Position numbers and translations under genes: made by a program. Below the pieces are notes generated by a model. It was not told the origin of the DNA, made no database searches, and worked only from the letters and a program-made list of their open reading frames with translations. From contig NZ_FOMR01000004.1 of the NCBI RefSeq assembly GCF_900112705.1, positions 124,001 to 188,000 on the forward strand: a stretch of DNA of 64,000 nucleotides. Reading direction: 5' to 3'. Origin of the DNA: Lentibacillus persicus (GTDB lineage: Bacteria > Bacillota > Bacilli > Bacillales > Amphibacillaceae). This document shows positions 45,437 to 54,405 of this stretch, in pieces (position 1 is the first letter of the stretch; each line of letters opens with the position of its first letter).

Positions 45437-46597
45437 TTATTTTACAGCGGAAACAATTTTTTCTGCGCCATCAGCCATAGACCCGGCAGATGTAATATTT
45501 AACCCTGATTCGTCAAGGATTTGCTTGCCAAGTTCTACGTTGGTACCTTCAAGACGCACAACAAGCGGGATTTCAAGACCTACCTGCTTAGTCGCTTCCA
45601 CTACACCTTCAGCAATAACATCGCATTTCATGATACCACCGAAAATATTTACAAAAATGCCTTTTACATTCGAATCGGACAAAATGATTTTAAATGCTTC
45701 TGTTACCTTCTCAGCTGTCGCACCGCCGCCAACGTCAAGGAAGTTCGCCGGTTCGCCGCCGTAATGCTTGATGATATCCATTGTTGACATGGCAAGACCA
45801 GCACCATTTACCATGCAGCCAATGTTCCCGTCCAAAGCAACATAGCTCAAATCATATTTGGATGCTTCAATTTCCTTTTCATCTTCTTCATCCAAATCGC
45901 GCAATTCCATAATATCTTTCTGACGGAACATGGCATTATCATCAAAATTCAGTTTGGAATCAAGTGCCATCACTTGCCCATCACCTGTTGTAACGAGCGG
46001 ATTGATTTCAGCAATGGAACAGTCTTTTTCAACAAACACGTTATAAAGCCCAATCATGAATTTAGCGGCTTTTCCTATCAATTCATCAGGAATATTGATA
46101 TTAAACGCTAGTCTGCGAGCTTGATAACCTGTAAGCCCAACAACCGGGTCAATTACTTCTTTGAAAATTTTCTCCGGTGTCTCTGCAGCAACTTCTTCGA
46201 TTTCTGTGCCGCCTTCTTCAGATGCCATCATCACCACGCGGGATGTGGCACGGTCCAGTACCAGTCCTACATAATATTCATTTTGAATATCGCAGCCTTC
46301 TTCAATCAATAGACGTTTAACTTCTTTGCCTTCAGGGCCGGTCTGGTGTGTCACCAGGGTTTTACCAAGCAATTCGTCGGCATATGTACGCACATCGTCC
46401 ATGTTTTTAGCGATTTTAACACCGCCGGCTTTTCCGCGCCCCCCGGCATGAATTTGTGCTTTGACAACTTTTACGTCACTGTTCAGCTTATTAGCAGCTT
46501 CCACTGCTTCTTCCACTGTATATGCGACATGACCGTTCGGAACATTTACGCCTGATTCGCGTAAAATATCTTTGCCTTGATACTCATGAATGTTCAT
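45437..46597 (-). CDS. sucC: Succinyl-CoA synthetase beta subunit
   Basis: ATP-grasp subunit pairing with Suc[70 protein letters not shown] and the CoA/phosphate motifs [31 protein letters not shown] are all present. Length 386 (B. subtilis 385). GGGAGGA lies before ATG, and a promoter lies at 46632-46660. Confidence 0.98.
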   Translation of the reverse strand: MNIHEYQGKDILRESGVNVPNGHVAYTVEEAVEAANKLNSDVKVVKAQIHAGGRGKAGGVKIAKNMDDVRTYADELLGKTLVTHQTGPEGKEVKRLLIEEGCDIQNEYYVGLVLDRATSRVVMMASEEGGTEIEEVAAETPEKIFKEVIDPVVGLTGYQARRLAFNINIPDELIGKAAKFMIGLYNVFVEKDCSIAEINPLVTTGDGQVMALDSKLNFDDNAMFRQKDIMELRDLDEEDEKEIEASKYDLSYVALDGNIGCMVNGAGLAMSTMDIIKHYGGEPANFLDVGGGATAEKVTEAFKIILSDSNVKGIFVNIFGGIMKCDVIAEGVVEATKQVGLEIPLVVRLEGTNVELGKQILDESGLNITSAGSMADGAEKIVSAVK

Positions 46598-46631
46598 CTT
46601 TCATCCTCCCATCAAATTTCACTGCATACCC

Positions 46632-46660
46632 ATTGTATAAAAAATCAATCAGTTTAACAA
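46632..46660 (-). promoter_or_regulatory. Sigma-A promoter of sucCD
   Basis: TTGTTA (46655-46660), 17 bp, TACAAT (46632-46637) on the minus strand, 35 bp before sucC. Confidence 0.6.
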
Positions 46661-46687
46661 GAATTAGCGGTTTATGGCGAATCTTGC

Positions 46688-46966
46688 TCATTCCCCTCCC
46701 AAACTCTGATCAGTTCGGTAAATAAAGGCAAAGACTTCAGCAACTGCCTGATATAGCTCTTCCGGAATTGTTTCATTGATATTAAGTTCTGAAAGCACTT
46801 CCACAAGCGAAACATCTTCCTGAATAGGTACATTATGCTCATTTGCCTTTTGAATGATAGTTTCAGCAACGTTCCCTTTACCCGTGGCGGTAACTTTTGG
46901 AGCTTGTTCCCTATCCTGATCATAGCGCATAGCTACAGCTTTATGGTGATGCTGCTTATATTTCAT
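46688..46966 (-). CDS. ylqH: YlqH, FlhB C-terminal-domain homologue
   Basis: A 92-residue protein resembling the cytosolic domain of FlhB downstream of the cleavage site (AVAMRYDQ, VAETIIQKANEHNVPIQEDVSLVEVLSEL, IPEELYQAVAEVFAFIYR). The NPTH motif and membrane helices are absent. Known in B. subtilis at the same site beside ylqG; the family is called EscU/YscU/HrcU-like. A role in flagellar export switching is plausible but unproven. Overlaps ylqG by 4 bp. Confidence 0.9.
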   Translation of the reverse strand: MKYKQHHHKAVAMRYDQDREQAPKVTATGKGNVAETIIQKANEHNVPIQEDVSLVEVLSELNINETIPEELYQAVAEVFAFIYRTDQSLGGE

Positions 46967-48222
46967 ATACGGTAATCAACTCCTCTGGACGATTTATAGG
47001 CATCTGACTTCACTGGATGAACACTGGTTCCGTAATTCTCCTTCAACGGTTTAAACGTGATAGCGGAAAGCTTATAATTCATCGATTCAAGACCTTCTTT
47101 AAGAATCGGCCTTAATTCAGCTGCGTGTTTCTGGACATTTGCCTGGTCATTATAAATTGTAAGTGAAATTGCCCGCTTTTGAATATGCATATCTATAGCC
47201 GTCTCCTGCAGCCGATTAAGCGTCAAATAAAAAACAATCCGGCAATGTTCAGGGTCAATTTTTCCGTTCTCAGTTTTATGACTGAAAAATTCCAACTGCA
47301 TGTCTTTATCCATCCCCAGTTTTGGGCCGGGTATATGCAAATTAGCCTGTATAGCATTTGCCGTTTCATTGACTGACTGAATTTGCACCCCATTCAGGTA
47401 ATGAAGCAGTTGTCGTGAGCGCTCGTTAACCGCCCCATCACTTTGCTGAATCAGCTGAAGCAGCATAGCTTTAATCGAATTCTGTACATCGCTGCCCTTA
47501 TTTAGAAAAATTTGGTTTTCATAATTAAAGCCGACAGAACGTAATACCTGATAAATATGACTCAGAAATTGCTCTTTAGGTGAAGACAGAAACAAATCCT
47601 TTCCACCTTCAACATAGTGGCTCAACCGGGATGAAAGTTGTTGCTTTAGAACAGTGTCTTTTTGATTGCTGTTTAATAGACGAAGCAGTGATTTTATTTG
47701 TTGTGTCATGTCATTCGAATTATAAACTGATAACGCTTGATAGACTGATTCAGTGACAGGCAAACCGGCGACTATTATAGTTTTAACGATATTTTGCGAT
47801 GTCTGAGAATACTTGTTTTTATTTAACAGCTGAAATGCTTGCTGCAATTGTTCCTTATTAAAAAGAACGTCTTCATTAATTAGCGTTTGAACAAAACCGG
47901 CATTTGCCTTTGTTCCTTTTAAACCGAGTTGTTTCAGCAATTCAATTATACTTCCACTTTGATTATTCAACTGGTTACCTATAACCCGCAGATTAACGAC
48001 ATCTTCTGAAGGCTGTACTTGAAAATGGTACTTGCCGCCAACTGTCAAAGATGCTTCCAATTGTGCAACCGTGCTCTGTATTCCAAGCTGAACTTTTGCT
48101 CTTTGATCAGGATATATTTTCGTAATTTTGCCCTGGATAATTTGCCCTGGACGCAGAACCTGGGTTGACCTTGAAACGGCTGGCGGCAGCACTCTATTTT
48201 CGGACAAGTTCCAGACATTCAT
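46963..48222 (-). CDS. ylqG: YlqG, FliK-related protein of unknown function
   Basis: A 419-residue Gln/Ser/Leu-rich protein. N-terminal RPGQIIQGKITKIYPDQRAKVQLG suggests a small beta domain, and the C-terminal part (DPEHCRIVFYLTLNRLQETAIDMHIQKRAISLTIY) resembles the FliK C-terminal domain. Found at the same place in Bacilli between rnhB and ylqH. Pairing a FliK-like with an FlhB-like protein outside the fla operon suggests a second, variant export-switch pair; this is inference. Confidence 0.85.
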   Translation of the reverse strand: MNVWNLSENRVLPPAVSRSTQVLRPGQIIQGKITKIYPDQRAKVQLGIQSTVAQLEASLTVGGKYHFQVQPSEDVVNLRVIGNQLNNQSGSIIELLKQLGLKGTKANAGFVQTLINEDVLFNKEQLQQAFQLLNKNKYSQTSQNIVKTIIVAGLPVTESVYQALSVYNSNDMTQQIKSLLRLLNSNQKDTVLKQQLSSRLSHYVEGGKDLFLSSPKEQFLSHIYQVLRSVGFNYENQIFLNKGSDVQNSIKAMLLQLIQQSDGAVNERSRQLLHYLNGVQIQSVNETANAIQANLHIPGPKLGMDKDMQLEFFSHKTENGKIDPEHCRIVFYLTLNRLQETAIDMHIQKRAISLTIYNDQANVQKHAAELRPILKEGLESMNYKLSAITFKPLKENYGTSVHPVKSDAYKSSRGVDYRI

Positions 48223-48234
48223 AACACTCTCTCC

Positions 48235-49002
48235 CTATTCAGCCTGACTTACAGGTGCAAACGATGCCCTGTGATAAGGTGTGATCCCTTGTTCTTTTAT
48301 CGCGTCGATGTGTTGTTTGGTACCATACCCCATATTGGATGAAAAGCCGTATGACGGATATGCGTTATGTAAATCTTTCATTATATTATCACGTGTTACT
48401 TTTGCCAAAATGCTTGCCGCTGCAACCGATATGCTTTTCTGATCGCCTTTCGTGATGACATCAGATGGACAAGGTAACGCATCAAGCGTTACTGCATCGA
48501 TCAGCACATGTTCAGGTGCAGGATTCAGCTGATTTACCGCCTCGTACATTGCCAGTTTTGTAGCTTCAAAAATATTAATCTCATCGATTTTTTTGCTGTC
48601 AATAACACTGATGCCATAGCTGACGGCTTGATTTTTGATGATTGTAAAATACGTTTCACGCGTTTTTTCATTTAATTGTTTCGAATCGTTTAACCCCAAC
48701 AATTTAAAATGACTCGGTAAAATGACGGCTGCAGCCACTACCGGACCCGCCAATGGCCCGCGCCCGGCTTCATCCATTCCGGCGATGTAATCGTAACCGT
48801 CCGCATAATATTTTTGTTCATATTGACTCATGCGCATAAATTGGTTTTCCAATTCGAATTCGGCGGATTTTTTTCGCTCATATTTGGCAATCAGCTGCTG
48901 AACACCTTTTCTTTCATCCGATTTAAGTTTATTTATTGCTGTTTCATCTAATTGGTTTGACTCCAACAATTGTTTTAGTAGCGCAATTGATTGTTTTGCC
49001 AA
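48235..49002 (-). CDS. rnhB: Ribonuclease HII
   Basis: Removes ribonucleotides from DNA and RNA primers. The N-terminal extension of about 70 residues is typical of Bacillus RNase HII. The catalytic core is YIAGMDEAGRGPLAGPVVAAAVILP (DEAGRG), GLNDSKQL and VLIDAVTL with TRDNIM; all four acidic residues appear. The frame opens with ATG 49017, which has no ribosome binding site, whereas AGGTGA lies before a TTG at 49002, so that start was chosen. Confidence 0.97.
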   Translation of the reverse strand: MAKQSIALLKQLLESNQLDETAINKLKSDERKGVQQLIAKYERKKSAEFELENQFMRMSQYEQKYYADGYDYIAGMDEAGRGPLAGPVVAAAVILPSHFKLLGLNDSKQLNEKTRETYFTIIKNQAVSYGISVIDSKKIDEINIFEATKLAMYEAVNQLNPAPEHVLIDAVTLDALPCPSDVITKGDQKSISVAAASILAKVTRDNIMKDLHNAYPSYGFSSNMGYGTKQHIDAIKEQGITPYHRASFAPVSQAE

Positions 49003-49068
49003 ATAAATCACCTGCATTCTTTAATATTGACTGTTTTTGTATAGATTGTTGTTACCAGTATCGAACAC

Positions 49069-49514
49069 GATGTAAACTGCGAACTAGTGAAAATTCTTCC
49101 TTCTGATTGTCGTTAAGTGCTGAAATCGCTCCGGCAATATACTTCGCTTTCCATGGGCACGCCTCGGGCCAACACGATGTTGGTCACAAAGGCGTTGCCA
49201 CAGGACGTGGCGTTCTTAGCCTTTGAACCTTACCGCTTTCTTGCGGGGTCTTCGGACGCGTGCGCATCCCTTGGAGTCTGCGTATATTGCCTGCGCTGGA
49301 AAAGGCTTACTGTGTATTCTATGGCAGTACATGAGTATGCAACAACCCTAGCGAAGGAAATACACGCCGACTCCTGCGGGAGCAAAGGCATAGGTGAGAC
49401 AGCGAAGTGCCTTGGCACGAGTTGGCTCACCAGCCGCCCGCGGAAAGCGGCGTGTATTTCCGGAGCGGTAGCCGACGCTCCAACTCACATTTAGAGTTAG
49501 TTCGCAGTTTATGG
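49069..49514. repeat. Dispersed structured repeat, copy 2
   Basis: About 446 bp between the divergent rnhB and DUF2207 genes. Same layout as copy 1 at 2997-3464: terminal arms TGTAAACTGCGAACTAG and AGTTAGTTCGCAGTTTATGG, inner CGCTCCGG arms, and the two-hairpin segment at 49169-49225. 49128-49257 is identical to copy 1 apart from one indel, while the rest is diverged. The gap to the DUF2207 start (49515-49709) holds nothing else that could be identified. Confidence 0.9.
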
Positions 49515-49709
49515 AAACGGCGAAGTTAAAAAATAACCTTTATATTTATATCGGTTCAAACTATCAAAAATTAACAGACGGTGTATATATAGTTTACAAC
49601 GTTAAATAGAGGTTTAAAAGCGAACAAGCTGAGAAAGATTTTGGTTTTGTGAAACATAATACGCCGACTGTTCGTACTGTATAAAGACGTTAATCAGGAG
49701 GGCGTATCC

Positions 49710-51572
49710 ATGAAAAAATTGTTCACCGGATTATTTCTGTTTTTACTGACAATTACCTTGTTTGCTTGTTCCGAGGATCGTTCTTTCTCAATTGATGAAG
49801 TAACAATCGATGCGCAAATTAACAAAGATGGATCGATCAGTGTCAGAGAATTATTCACTTATAACTTTAACGGCTCGTATGAAGGGATGACCCGGTCCAT
49901 TGAATCAGACGAGAAAAACTTTGAAGCCTACCTGACGGAGAGCCAAGACCCTTTAACATCAACGGAAAACCTTCCCCCGTTGGAAACAGAGGAAGATGAT
50001 GATACGTACAAAATATATACCGATTCAGCCAATGAAACAAAGCGTGTGCTCTATCGGTATGAAATAGAGGGCTCAGTCAAAAAGTACACTGATGTTGCTG
50101 ATTTAAAGTATGCTTTTTTTGATGACTCAAATGATACGGATTTAAATAACCTCACGATTAATATACACCCGCCTGAAGGAACAGAAGAAGGAAATCAGCA
50201 CTTTTTCTTACATGAAGACGAAAAGGGAACCTTGACTTCGGTAGAAAGCGGGATTCAATATCAGACATCCCGACTTGAAGCTAACAGCAATTCACAAATA
50301 CGGTTTGTATTTCCTTCAAATCAATTAAGCGGTATGAAACTGACAAGCGATAAACCTATGGTTGATTCGATTCTTGCTGAAGAACAGGAGCTAGCTGCAC
50401 GAGCGGAAAACTTAGAAGCCAACATGGCTACCGTGACACCAATCGTTATCATACTACTGGGCATACTTACAGCGGGTACTGTCATCATACTTATCCTGCA
50501 CCCTAATCGTTACCGTGGCAGCAAAGACCCCGATTCACTTTACCGGCTGGTTGAAGGCACAGATCCACTATTTGTCAAATATATAAAAGAACATGGCCGC
50601 TTGCCGGACGATAGCTTGATTGCCGGATTGTTTTCGTTAAAGCAAAGGGGCATCGTAACACTTAAAAAAGTTCCTTCAATGCAGAATGAAGGCAGCGAGA
50701 CGTACAGGTTTAATTGGAGCGTCCAAGATAGCAGTGCAGACCCTGCTGATGAAAAACTGAGAGACTGGCTTTTCACTGAAAGGGATAAGAAAGAACCTTA
50801 TTTTTTGCTTGAATCAATCACTGCCCAAGAAGATGAAACTGATAAGGCTAAACAAGAAAAAGCGGATGATTTCAGAGCTAATTTCGATGAGTGGTCAGGC
50901 GAAGTAAAAGAACGAGAAAATTATCAGCAGTTAAAAACGCCATTTAAAATGTATTCTTTTATTTCAATTCCATTGCTATTAGTTTCCTCAAGTCTTTTCT
51001 ATTATTTCACTACAATTGATACACTTGGCTCAACTTTGCAATGGCTCTTGCCACTCATTGTCGGGATTATCACTGTGCCCGGTCTGTTATTTAATCGGAA
51101 TAAATGGGTGCTTTCAGCTTATTATTTTATTTTGCTGCTATTATCAGCAGTAAGTTTTACATTTGAGCCTACTATAATTATGACATTATTCTTTTACGGG
51201 CTATCAATTCTTACGCTGTTAATTATTCCGGAATATTACTGGCGAAAGGATATCAGGCAACTGAAATATGCGATAAAACAAGCACATGCTTCATTTAAGC
51301 ATAAAAACTATCCAATCGGCGCTGATGCGGATTTAACAGAGCAGCGGCTCCTCTACGCTATTATACTTGGAGCAGGTAAAGAATACGGCGAACAATGCAA
51401 TTCTTCAAGACCGCTTTCCACTGCCGAAATGAATTACCCGCTGCTGCAAAATCCTGTTTATGCCACAACATCATTCAGTGCTGCTCATGCAGGACTTTAC
51501 ACAGCCGTAACACAAGTTAACACACCAAATACAACTGCTGCTACTGGTGGAGGCGGAGCCGGGGCTTTTTGA
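49710..51572 (+). CDS. DUF2207 domain membrane protein, probable lipoprotein
   Basis: The only large plus-strand gene. N-terminal MKKLFTGLFLFLLTITLFACSE looks like a lipoprotein signal (lipobox LFAC, with an unusual Phe). An outer domain of about 215 residues with DEVTIDAQINKDGSISVRELFTYNFNG matches the DUF2207 opening. A membrane helix VTPIVIILLGILTAGTVIILIL, a cytosolic segment, two to four further helices (about 410-500) and a Gly-rich end GGGGAGAF complete the family layout. AGGAGG lies 8 bp before ATG. Function unknown. It is placed beside repeat copy 2, between rnhB and rbgA, which are adjacent in B. subtilis. Confidence 0.88.
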   Translation: MKKLFTGLFLFLLTITLFACSEDRSFSIDEVTIDAQINKDGSISVRELFTYNFNGSYEGMTRSIESDEKNFEAYLTESQDPLTSTENLPPLETEEDDDTYKIYTDSANETKRVLYRYEIEGSVKKYTDVADLKYAFFDDSNDTDLNNLTINIHPPEGTEEGNQHFFLHEDEKGTLTSVESGIQYQTSRLEANSNSQIRFVFPSNQLSGMKLTSDKPMVDSILAEEQELAARAENLEANMATVTPIVIILLGILTAGTVIILILHPNRYRGSKDPDSLYRLVEGTDPLFVKYIKEHGRLPDDSLIAGLFSLKQRGIVTLKKVPSMQNEGSETYRFNWSVQDSSADPADEKLRDWLFTERDKKEPYFLLESITAQEDETDKAKQEKADDFRANFDEWSGEVKERENYQQLKTPFKMYSFISIPLLLVSSSLFYYFTTIDTLGSTLQWLLPLIVGIITVPGLLFNRNKWVLSAYYFILLLLSAVSFTFEPTIIMTLFFYGLSILTLLIIPEYYWRKDIRQLKYAIKQAHASFKHKNYPIGADADLTEQRLLYAIILGAGKEYGEQCNSSRPLSTAEMNYPLLQNPVYATTSFSAAHAGLYTAVTQVNTPNTTAATGGGGAGAF

Positions 51573-51635
51573 TCTTAGAATCAGGCTAGTTTCCAAGCAT
51601 TTATAAATCTGAACCTGGATTTAGAAAAGATATGA

Positions 51636-51675
51636 AAACACCTCCGGTCAGCTCATTGGCTCTCCGGAGGTGTTT
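51636..51675. terminator. Bidirectional terminator between the DUF2207 gene and rbgA
   Basis: AAAACACCTCCGG / CCGGAGGTGTTT is a perfect stem of 12 bp with a 15-nt loop, A-tract on the left and T-tract on the right. One half of the stem lies inside the last codons of rbgA (ETPPES). Confidence 0.9.
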
Positions 51676-52507
51676 CGAATGTCATCTTGCCAAGTTTTCC
51701 TGCTCTCAGGTCCTGGATAAAGAGGTCTGCAACTTTATCAAAATTAACGTTACCACCGCTTTCCAACGCCCCGCGCTGCTTTCCAATGGAAACAAATATA
51801 TCCCACATATCAGTCTCTTCGGAAGTTATCCCGTAACGTTCTTCCAACCGGGAAGGATAATTGTCTATCATATACTCTATAGCAAAAGCCGCGACATCCT
51901 CCAACGGCAACAATTGATCTTTAATCGTACCGATGGCCGCCAAGCGGTAGCCGACTATTTCATCTTCAAACTTAGGCCATAAAATACCAGGTGTATCAAG
52001 CAAATCAAAATCATTTTTCACTTTAATCCATTGTTGTTTCTTCGTTACACCGGGTTTGTCTCCAATCTGAGCTATTTTTTTATTTGCGAGTCGATTGATC
52101 AGCGTTGATTTTCCCACGTTTGGTATACCTATAATCATTGCACGGGCCGGACGGGGGTTAATACCTTTTTCCTTTAGTTTTTCCATTTTAGTACGTCCGA
52201 GTTCTTTGGCCGTTTTAATGACATTTTTCATGTCAGATTTATCATTAACATCGATGGCAATTGCTGACATTCCTTCATCATTAAAATAACGCAGCCAATT
52301 TTCCGTAAGGCTGTCGTCTGCAAGGTCTTTTTTCATCATAACAACCATTTTTGGTTTTTGCTGCAGGATATCCTGCAGCATCGGATTTTGAGAAGACAAC
52401 GGGGCACGGGCATCCACAAGTTCCATAACGAAGTCAGCCAATTTCAACTTTTCTTCAACTTCCCGCTTAGCTTTAGCCATATGTCCAGGAAACCATTGTA
52501 TTGACAT
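51653..52507 (-). CDS. rbgA: Ribosome biogenesis GTPase RbgA (YlqF)
   Basis: Circularly permuted GTPase for late 50S assembly. MSIQWFPGHMAKAKREVEEKLKLADFVMELVDARAPLSSQNP at the start, G1 IIGIPNVGKSTLINRLANKK after G4, and G3 DTPGILWPKFED follow. The G4 element, NKxD in B. subtilis, reads MKKD (VVMMKKDLADD), lacking the Asn. C-terminal RNA-binding domain present. Length 284 (B. subtilis 282). It follows lepB by 11 bp. Confidence 0.97.
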   Translation of the reverse strand: MSIQWFPGHMAKAKREVEEKLKLADFVMELVDARAPLSSQNPMLQDILQQKPKMVVMMKKDLADDSLTENWLRYFNDEGMSAIAIDVNDKSDMKNVIKTAKELGRTKMEKLKEKGINPRPARAMIIGIPNVGKSTLINRLANKKIAQIGDKPGVTKKQQWIKVKNDFDLLDTPGILWPKFEDEIVGYRLAAIGTIKDQLLPLEDVAAFAIEYMIDNYPSRLEERYGITSEETDMWDIFVSIGKQRGALESGGNVNFDKVADLFIQDLRAGKLGKMTFETPPESQ

Positions 52508-52518
52508 TTCAAATCATC

Positions 52519-53079
52519 CTAATCGTGTATTATCTGTATTCGATCAAGCGGCCAATAAATTAAGCTTGTTTTTCCTACAATCTGATCCATCGAAACCACA
52601 CCTAGTATTCGACTGTCAGTAGAGTTATTACGGTTGTCACCCAGTACTAAGACGTGGTTTTCAGGGATTGTTTCGTGTTCTCCGGGAAGATTTTCCAGTT
52701 GGAAACCCCCTGTTAAAGTCTGATAAGACGGCATTTTGTCTTTCCGGTCCCTCAAATAAGGTTCGTCAATTTTTTCCCCATCAATATACAATTCATCTTT
52801 TTCCACAGCCACATGTTCTCCCGGTAAACCAATAATTCGTTTAATAAAATCTTTTCTATCCGATGCGTGGAACACCACAATATCAAAGCGGTCTGGTTCC
52901 TGTACCTGATATATAAATTTGTTAACGATCATTTGATCTCCACTATGTAACGTCGGCATCATGGACGGTCCGTCAACAACAATCGGTGCAAAAAAGAAGG
53001 TTCGAATGATAAAAAACAGTCCGAAGGCTATTAATAAAGCTTTTATCCAGTCAAACCACTCACTTTTTACTTTCTCCAT
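52519..53079 (-). CDS. lepB: Type I signal peptidase
   Basis: Cleaves secretory signal peptides. One N-terminal membrane helix (ALLIAFGLFFIIRTFFFAPI), the catalytic Ser in VVDGPSMMPTL (about residue 39) and Lys in DFIKRIIGLPGEHVAV (about 79), then GDNRNNSTDSR, the box E motif. Length 186, close to SipS/SipT of B. subtilis. In many Bacilli a signal peptidase gene lies here between rplS and rbgA; in B. subtilis it does not. A terminator and a promoter lie upstream. Confidence 0.96.
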   Translation of the reverse strand: MEKVKSEWFDWIKALLIAFGLFFIIRTFFFAPIVVDGPSMMPTLHSGDQMIVNKFIYQVQEPDRFDIVVFHASDRKDFIKRIIGLPGEHVAVEKDELYIDGEKIDEPYLRDRKDKMPSYQTLTGGFQLENLPGEHETIPENHVLVLGDNRNNSTDSRILGVVSMDQIVGKTSLIYWPLDRIQIIHD

Positions 53080-53118
53080 AAATTCCCCACCGCCTGCAGC
53101 ATATATAATCCTACCTTT

Positions 53119-53127
53119 ATTATATCA
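53119..53127 (-). promoter_or_regulatory. Extended -10 promoter of lepB-rbgA-rnhB
   Basis: TGATATAAT on the minus strand, 40 bp before lepB and after the rplS terminator. No clear -35 at 17 bp. Confidence 0.5.
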
Positions 53128-53153
53128 TGTCTTTTCATCTATGTATTCAATGT

Positions 53154-53188
53154 AAAAAGGAGCTTGTGTGATTTAAACAAGCCCCTTT
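53154..53188 (-). terminator. Terminator after rplS
   Basis: AAAGGGGCTTGT pairs with ACAAGCTCCTTT (one mismatch or G-U) around a 9-nt loop and runs into TTTTTAC on the minus strand. Confidence 0.85.
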
Positions 53189-53213
53189 ACAATAATTTGT
53201 TCCATATAACGGA

Positions 53214-53558
53214 TTAACGGCGCTCTTTAATACGCGCTGCTTTTCCGCGCAGATTACGAAGATAATACAGTTTCGCACGGCGAACAATACCACGGCGGGA
53301 AACTTCAATTTTCGCAACACGTGGTGAATGAAGCGGAAATGTACGCTCTACACCGATACCGTAAGATATTTTTCTTACAGTAAACGTTTCACTGATTCCG
53401 CCACCTTGACGTTTGATGACAACACCTTCGAATACCTGAATACGTTCACGTGTGCCTTCGACAACTTTAACATGAACTTTCACAGTATCACCTGGGCGGA
53501 AATCAGGATGATCTGTGCGAAGTTGATCTTTCGTTACTTCTTCGATAATGTTTTGCAT
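53214..53558 (-). CDS. rplS: 50S ribosomal protein L19
   Basis: L19 lies at the 30S-50S interface. [35 protein letters not shown] and [39 protein letters not shown] are the family signature. Length 114. It has its own promoter and a leader of about 95 nt. Confidence 0.99.
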   Translation of the reverse strand: MQNIIEEVTKDQLRTDHPDFRPGDTVKVHVKVVEGTRERIQVFEGVVIKRQGGGISETFTVRKISYGIGVERTFPLHSPRVAKIEVSRRGIVRRAKLYYLRNLRGKAARIKERR

Positions 53559-53651
53559 CCTGGTTCACTCCTTCCAAACTAATGCTCTTATCACGCTAAG
53601 GACAGCGGAACATCGTTTTAACGCGCTTAACCGGACTTAAGCACAATAATA
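53559..53651 (-). promoter_or_regulatory. rplS leader, candidate L19 leader RNA
   Basis: About 93 nt of 5' leader with CGCT-GTCCTT-AGCG hairpin and GC-rich segments (TTAAGTCCGGTTAAGCGCG) that can pair. Position and size fit the L19 leader family known from Bacilli; the assignment needs a covariance search. Confidence 0.55.
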
Positions 53652-53680
53652 AATATACCATAACAAAAAGCTGAGTTCAA
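53652..53680 (-). promoter_or_regulatory. Sigma-A promoter of rplS
   Basis: TTGAAC (53675-53680), 17 bp, TATATT (53652-53657) on the minus strand, just at the trmD stop. Confidence 0.65.
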
Positions 53681-53682
53681 CA

Positions 53683-54405
53683 CTATTTTTCATCCAACTG
53701 CTTTTTTTCTTTATCCGTTAAAGCCGCATCATCAATTAAATCTTTTCGTCTTTCAAAAGTGCGTTTAAGTGATTGTTTTCTTCGCCATTCGGCTATTTTT
53801 GCATGGTTTCCTGATAACAATACATCCGGTACCTTCATCCCTCGAAAATCGGCAGGTCGTGTGTAATGCGGATGTTCAAGGAGGCCGGTGGAAAATGAAT
53901 CCTCCGGAGCCGATTCCGTATTGCCGAGCACATCGGGCAATAGTCTGACAACACTGTCTATTACCACCATTGCGCCAAGTTCACCGCCAGTTAGAACATA
54001 GTCACCGATAGAGATTTCATCAGTGACCAGATGCTTCCTGATTCGCTCATCGTAGCCCTCATAGTGGCCACAAATAAATATAAGGTGGTCCTCCTTTGCC
54101 AGTTCTTCTGCTTTTTGCTGGTTATATGGTGCACCCTGTGGAGACATTAAGATAATGCGCGGTTTCGTGTGGCGCTGTTTGATGACCGCTTCTGTTGCAT
54201 CGAAGACCGGCTGCGGCGTAAGTACCATACCTGCACCGCCCCCATACGGGTAGTCATCCACTTTCATATGTTTGTTAGTTGAATAATCACGAAAATTCAC
54301 CAGATTATAACTGTATTTTTCTTTTTCGTGTGCTTTTTTTAAAATAGAAGCATCAAAAACACCTGATACCATTTCCGGAAAAAGCGTCAATATATCAATG
54401 TGCAT
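53683..54405 (-). CDS. trmD: tRNA (guanine-N1-)-methyltransferase TrmD
   Basis: Methylates G37 of tRNAs. SPOUT knot fold with [42 protein letters not shown] and the AdoMet-binding [30 protein letters not shown]. Length 240 (B. subtilis 243). Start overlaps the rimM stop as TGATG, so it is translationally coupled. Confidence 0.98.
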   Translation of the reverse strand: MHIDILTLFPEMVSGVFDASILKKAHEKEKYSYNLVNFRDYSTNKHMKVDDYPYGGGAGMVLTPQPVFDATEAVIKQRHTKPRIILMSPQGAPYNQQKAEELAKEDHLIFICGHYEGYDERIRKHLVTDEISIGDYVLTGGELGAMVVIDSVVRLLPDVLGNTESAPEDSFSTGLLEHPHYTRPADFRGMKVPDVLLSGNHAKIAEWRRKQSLKRTFERRKDLIDDAALTDKEKKQLDEK

